DNA from: Penicillium oxalicum
Lineage: Eukaryota; Ascomycota; Eurotiomycetes; Eurotiales; Aspergillaceae
Length of the DNA: 64,000 nucleotides
Assembly (NCBI RefSeq): GCF_001723175.1
Contig: NC_064650.1
Location: forward strand, 4,216,001 to 4,280,000
Reading direction: 5' to 3'
The notes beneath the pieces are model-generated. The model was not told the DNA's origin. It saw only the letters and a list, made by a program, of their open reading frames with translations, and did no database searches. Within the stretch, counting starts at the first letter, position 1; each line of letters begins with the position of its first letter. The translations under genes and the position numbers were made by a program. Positions 59,096 to 64,000 of the stretch are shown here, piece by piece.

Positions 59096-61332
59096 TCAGC
59101 CGAGTCCCGGAAAATGGAAATACTCCCAGTTGACCAGAGACAAGATCTGATCTCCGAGACCATCCTCAGCCATCGGCCTTGGCACATCCAATGAAGGATG
59201 TATGTCGTCAAGCATCAGGGAGAGGTCTCCCGACTGCCCTGGCTCACTCGGAATGGGCGTGGATGGATAATTATTCTCGAGAGGAGTGAGGTATCGAGTG
59301 GTCGCCAAGTCGCTTGCGGAGACGCAATCCTGGGAACTGCAGGTAAACGCCAAGGTAAATAGAATGTTGCGAGTCAGAGTCTCAGTGATGTGATACTCAC
59401 TTGGGGGTAGTGGCAGAATCATGAACTGTATGTTTCTCCGATCTAGTATGCGACAGCACATTGCTGGTGCGTCCCTGTTTCCTTGAATTGGGGCCTTCAC
59501 GCAAATAATTCATGATACCATCTTTGAGTTCTCGAAAAGAGTCATGCGATGTCGGCTGGTCCAATCGGGTCGACTCCTTAAGCAGGGTACGATACAGTGA
59601 GAGTTGGTCAAGCTCAGGGTCGTGTCAGATGTTGAATTCCAGTCTCAAGGGAACGGCGTAGAGAACATACCCAATAGGCGGGAAGATTCCAGGAGGGTTT
59701 CAGAGCTTCCATCGCTTTGATTGCCCTGTTCAAATTTGACTTGATCCGACGGCGTGAGGCGTATTGTTCGAAACGAGGGGCATCAACGCATGCAAAAACC
59801 AGGTTGACACTCGCCGAAGTCATGAGGCACAGCCCCATGAAAGGGTAAACCCCCGGAAACGGGGGATATCTCGCCATCATCCATTCGTAGAGGTCGATCA
59901 TGTTGCCCGAGTGCCCGAGTAATTCACGTATGGAATGCTCACGCCATCCGGGTGGCGGACTCTCCCAATCGTCGGGAGTCGATGATGGGTCGAAGGGACT
60001 TTCCCAGGGCGAGTAGCCTTTCTGGGGGGTAAACGGATAGTACTCTCGGTGAAGGTGAGCTTTGGCCAGGAAGAAAAAGAGGTGACTTAGACCCCATATC
60101 CTGGATCTGCTCCTGCTGACGATTGAGATTGCGTTGAATGTGTCGAGTGAATATCGAAGATGAGCAGGAATTTGATCCGCCCACTCATTGAGCTTTGTGT
60201 CGAGGACGGTGAAAGGCATATCTGATTTCCAAGGCATGGCCTTTTCAAGATGCCGACCACCTCGACCGTGCCATGTGGTGATAGCACCCAGGATCGAGAT
60301 TATTCGAACAAGGTGAATATAGATGTTCTCCGCATCATCCGGTCTGGGTTTGAAGTCGCTCAATGCCGCGCTAGAAGACGGGTGGAATCGTCGGAAGATA
60401 AGGTCCTCTTCAGAAATAGGGAGATGACAGAAGACATCTCGATCATCTATCCCACTTGGCCGATCCCGACCATTCGAGAGAAGCTTGTCTAGGAAATAGC
60501 AGCTCCAGAACGTACGGCGTTGAAGCTCGGAAGCCAGTCGATCTTCGTTCTCGGTCTGCTCCCGTCTGCCCCAGTCAAAAGGATTGGGTGGCTTGTCCAT
60601 CACAGACAGACGGAGCATCTGTGCCATGCGAATCGCGCTACCCAGATGCATCCAAGCCTTGGACTCATAACCACAGCCTACCTCGTAAACACAAAGGACG
60701 AGATACGTCTGAATCAAAGGAAGAGAGACAACATCGCGCGACCTTTGAGTCATCTCACCAGCGTAATCATAGAACTCGCATGCACGATCCCTCGTGTAGT
60801 TCGGGCTCACCCGAAAGACGAGAGCGATTGTCGCATACACGAACCCCTTGTCTAGCTTGCCGTCACCAAAGTCCGCTCGAAAAGTGACTGGGTCGACAAA
60901 AAAGAGCAAGGTAGTGCCAAAATTATCGAGGAAGAACTCGGCTATTTGTATCAGCTCGGTCTTTGGCATTTCTGGCAAATGTTCAGAGCTTCGCTTTTCT
61001 GATGGAGATTCTTGCGAGAGTCGAATGGCGGAATTTTCCACAGGCCCGTCTTGGGATAATCCTGCATATTTGCATTGACTCGAGCGTTTCTGACAGCTCT
61101 TGCACGAGGGCCAGCCACTGCTACATCGTATTTTGCGCTGTCTGTGTTCATCATTGTTATCCACTGAAGCCCATACTAATACATGTTCATGCAAACACAC
61201 TGACCGGCAGGGTATACAGGCAACTGGCGCTCGTTGGCCTGGAAGATGTGCTGGGCGGCGCTGTTTCTTGACTTCACTGATGCGCTTTGAGGTGACCATC
61301 TTTTGCAAATCTTGTCGGGATCCAGGCCCCAT
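59096..61332 (-). CDS. Zn2Cys6 fungal transcription factor
   Basis: Exons 61205-61332, 59671-61141, 59401-59612 and 59096-59336 join in frame to 683 aa. The first intron (63 nt) splits the zinc cluster: CIPCR joins to QRKIRC, giving Cys39, 42, 49, 56, 59 and 66 with the canonical C-x2-C-x6-C-x6-C-x2-C-x6-C spacing. The fungal transcription factor domain follows, with YLVLCVYEVGCG, MHLGSAIRMAQMLRL and RRTFWSCYFLD. The C-terminus is acidic and ends VNWEYFHFPGLG, a plausible activation region. The third exon has two usable phase-0 acceptors, at 59612 (GAG) and about 59578 (AAG); I chose 59612 because of its CTGAC branch and the extra helix it adds. ATG 61332 is used; ATG 61299 is an alternative. 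It may control the adjacent SDR. Confidence 0.85.
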
Positions 61333-62465
61333 CGATTGGAGTGAATTTGTCTGGAATGAACTAGCTAGTCTTATGGCGGACGACGAGTAAAGTTATCAGT
61401 CTACCGGCGCCGTCGCCCCCAGTGTCTTGGCTTTCTATTTGAGCTTCAGGGCAGTTCTTACCGGCATAGCAGGGAGACTTCTTTTTTTCTTTCTTTTTTT
61501 TTTTTCAACAAGTCACAATTTGTCAGTTCTGAGCTTGCGACATAGAAAAGAATTGACTATGCTCAGTCTTCTGAATGGGTACAATGACAGAGGGCTAATG
61601 GCCAAGACTCGACATGGCAGCCTCTCGGCATTGCCGCGTGGTTGTCTCCGTGCCCCGCTCATGGCCGATAGCGGCGTTGCCGAGGACGATGGACCAGATG
61701 CGCACAAGGACAGCAGATTACGCCACGAGCATCGAGGTAAACCCAGGACTTCTGTGGATATGAAGATGACTTGGGCCATTCGAAGGCTGTCATTTTTCTT
61801 GTCCAAAAATAGAGGCCATCGCAAAGCCTGGCATGAAGTGATCTTGTAAAGCAGGGGTCCATTGCATTCAAACTCAATGTTCTTCAAAGGTAAGATCAAA
61901 GATTCGCTACTGTAGGAAACCGTTGGCCCTTCTTGAAGATTGGCACTATTTCCTTCAATGTTATCATATTCCACCGCATCCTCTACTGATCAATTTCACC
62001 TGGTACGAGAAGCTCACGCGATGAGGTGCCATGATCCCGCCTCATAAAACTGGCTGCAGAAGTCGTTTGCCCGTCACTGAATCAGACGCAATCAAGTATC
62101 AAGACTGTTTGACCGAAGAGTTCGACCAGTGGGCGTGTAAGATGTCATATGTATGGCAATCATGGCTCACTCTCATTCCCCTGTCTCTGCTTCCTTCCTG
62201 CAAGACTACGCGGCAGGACACGTTCTTCCGTCCTGAAGGGACCTTGAATGAAACAAAGTGGATTGAGACCTTGTCGATGAAGGGAGACCGACGAGGGACG
62301 CGCAATGTGGAAGATCAAGCCGGGTCCCGAAAAATTTCCTCCAGCCTTGTCATGGAATGGGGAGTGGAACCATTCATTTAGGAGTTCAAGTCGTGTCTTC
62401 GTAAACTCTATGCCATCTACCGATTTTAAGCGGACAGGACATGGCGCGAAAGCCGTAGTATGAAA
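61333..62465. other. intergenic region
   Basis: About 1.1 kb: the promoter of the Zn2Cys6 gene and the 3' flank of the small protein gene. A 140-codon plus-strand frame at 61427-61849 is poly-Phe and low complexity; not called. Confidence 0.55.
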
Positions 62466-62884
62466 TCATTGCCGCTTCTCTTCCAAATCGCGCTCGTCAA
62501 AAGGGTCCCCGAATTCATCTGCAGTGTGACCCAATAAGTACTTCAGGGTTGCAAGAAAGAATCCCTTGTCGACTTACTCAGATTGAAATCCTTATCGATG
62601 ACCTGCTCCATCGCTCGATGATATTCATCTTGGGCGCGCTTGCTGTTCCAGGCGGCCCCTGCTAGCTCCGAACCTTTTCCAGATGCCCCATCAGTCTGTG
62701 GTTCTGCCATGCTAGCAAGACCCTCGTCAGCAGAAATAGAAGTATCGAGGAGTTGCTGCGGCTGAGAGCCGGGAGGAGAGAGTTCTGAAAGAGGAGCCAT
62801 GGCAGAATGATGTCGAGTGGGAGTGCGAGCACTGGTGTCAAGAGCGTCTGAGTCTGATCGAGGAGAGCCGGCAGATGAGGTCAT
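62466..62884 (-). CDS. small acidic protein, function unknown
   Basis: Exons 62578-62884 and 62466-62518, joined across a 59-nt intron with a GTAAGT donor and TGCAG acceptor, give 119 aa. The join reads DKDFNLNEFGDPFDERDLEEKR. The N-terminal half is Ser/Thr/Pro-rich and disordered. The C-terminal part (AQDEYHRAMEQVIDKDFNL) is helical and acidic and looks like the conserved part. No signal peptide, membrane span or named domain is seen. The frame is open upstream of the ATG for a few codons, up to an in-frame TGA followed by possible acceptors, so an additional 5' exon cannot be excluded. Confidence 0.6.
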
Positions 62885-63429
62885 TTCAGAATCACCGTCG
62901 GGGTCTCTGGATCCTGAGCAGATCTGTCAGACCAAGAAAAAAAAAGTTGAGGCGTGAATGAGGGAAGGGGATAAAGAATGGAGAAGCAAGTCAACAGAGC
63001 AGATATAGAGAACCCCGCGCCCAATGAGAGAAGTGATTGCGTCCAATGAGCCAACTGCGTGATTTGACTGGGAGAAGTGGAAACTAACCAACTGCCATAT
63101 TGGTGCTGTGGACGCCCAAGAAAAAAAAAGAACGCCTTCCGAGTTGTCAGAGTAACCTTTGGAGGTTGGATCACTGGTGATTGCATAAGTGGAGTAGGCC
63201 AGCGAAAGAGCGGAGATCGACACACCCGAACTGGGCGGGGGGCGGTGGGCGCCTCGCCATTGGAGACGGTGAATAATTTTCTTTTTTCGCAGTCGTTTTT
63301 TCCCCGCTATTCATCAAAGTTGCTCACTCAGATCTCACAACATCTACTTCATCATTTAGCGTCATCTTGTTTCTTTGATTCAATCAGCTGACACCATATA
63401 TCGACGTGTTTCGGTCATCTCCACCAAAC
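62885..63429. promoter_or_regulatory. shared divergent promoter
   Basis: 545 bases separate the divergent start codons at 62884 (minus) and 63430 (plus), so both promoters must lie here. The plus-side leader has TTTTC-rich pyrimidine stretches. No individual binding site can be assigned. Confidence 0.5.
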
Positions 63430-64000
63430 ATGAGTACAAGTACCGAAGTTCCCGACGCCTGGGATGCTGACTGGGAGTCTCAAGCTGATGTAAACCCTCT
63501 CCCGATCCCTTCCACCCAATTTTCCCTTGCCGGAAGAAGTAATCAAGCAGCGATGAATATCTAGCGGCTCTGAGACTCGCTCTTATTCAGTCAAGGCAGA
63601 AGTTGAAGATTTGATGGCTGATACCTCAGACTTGCAGAAGCTCGCGGATCAACCCAACCCAGCACCCGAGAAAAAGATCTCCTCGAAAGTCACCAAAGCC
63701 CAGCGAAGAGCGCAACAAGCAGAGTTTAATCGGCAACTTTGGGCGGAAGCGTATGTTACGAAATAAGTCATACCAGGTTGGGAGGTTCACATCGTCTAAG
63801 CAAAATTTCCTCTGCAGAGAAGCCCCGCAGACGTTCCACTATATCGAAGCCCGCTCAGAAGTACCACTGAAGCAAGATTTCAAACCAACGGTCACTCTTC
63901 TGAGTCGAAGACCACAAATCGCCACACGGCAATCCAATGGCCGCGGTGGCGTAGATGGAGCGACAGCTGGCCTTGGGCAACTCGGCTTGGATGATGACGG
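63430..64000 (+). CDS. SUZ-domain-like protein (3' truncated)
   Basis: Exon 1 (63430-63489) encodes MSTSTEVPDAWDADWESQAD. The second exon ends at 63750 and the third starts at 63818 and runs off the window, joined as WAEAEAPQTFHYIEAR. The basic FKPTVTLLSRR stretch after a helix rich in Gln, Ala and Arg (KAQRRAQQAEFNRQLW) resembles fungal SUZ-containing proteins, a domain linked to RNA binding; this is recalled, not computed. The second exon's start is uncertain. Frame requires a phase-0 acceptor, and only the weak CTCTGAG at 63574 fits, while the stronger TATTCAG at 63590 would shift frame. About 118 residues are visible. Confidence 0.6.

Noticed and set aside
61427..61849. 140-codon plus-strand frame
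   Set aside because: Begins with poly-Phe from a T run and has no domain or splice partner.

Overview
The window is nuclear DNA from a filamentous ascomycete, most likely a Eurotiales mould (Aspergillus/Penicillium type). The evidence is short introns of about 50-170 nt with GTRNGT donors, CTNAC branch sites and mostly YAG acceptors; pyrimidine-rich leaders; single genes spaced 0.5-7 kb apart on both strands; and proteins typical of that group (Zn2Cys6 regulators, a Gcy1/GldB-type aldo-keto reductase, a HAM1-like protein, a fungal 7-TM family). No operons, CRISPR arrays, rRNA, transposase or reverse transcriptase are visible. I cannot name the species.

Layout. 1-2571: a Zn2Cys6 transcription factor cut by the left edge. 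3582-5203: Mediator subunit MED19/Rox3. 9680-10768: an intronless 7-TM membrane protein. 10769-16441: mostly empty, with one doubtful secreted or membrane ORF. 16442-19439: a seven-exon HAM1-like protein. 20707-23829: a 1040-aa disordered acidic protein. 26160-29666: mitochondrial 2-oxoglutarate dehydrogenase E1. 30773-33004: an ING-family PHD protein. On the minus strand, 33543-34651 is a rhomboid-like Dsc2/UBAC2-type protein, 35181-37181 is TFIIH subunit Tfb1/p62, and 38069-40195 is an F-box/LRR protein whose 5' end cannot be closed. About 7.5 kb without a convincing gene follows. Then come a HAD/CECR5-type hydrolase (47706-49145, minus), glycerol dehydrogenase-type aldo-keto reductase (51282-52382, plus), a basic nuclear-looking protein with a one-base frame break (53985-56393, minus), an intron-dense short-chain dehydrogenase (57159-58615, minus), a complete Zn2Cys6 regulator (59096-61332, minus), a 119-aa protein (62466-62884, minus), and the start of a SUZ-like protein (63430 to the right edge).

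The genes are mainly unrelated housekeeping functions: transcription (MED19, TFIIH, ING), TCA cycle (KGD1), ER/Golgi protein degradation (Dsc2-like) and polyol metabolism (GldB). The only pair that suggests a pathway is the SDR next to the Zn2Cys6 regulator at 57-61 kb. All exon joins were worked out by hand from splice signals and reading-frame continuity; most close exactly, and the exceptions are stated. I found no clearly new biological system. The most useful leads are the frame break at 54982-54988, the unresolved F-box 5' end, two in-frame acceptors in KGD1, the nine-intron SDR, the aromatic-acidic protein, and an excess of long poly-G/C runs outside coding sequence.
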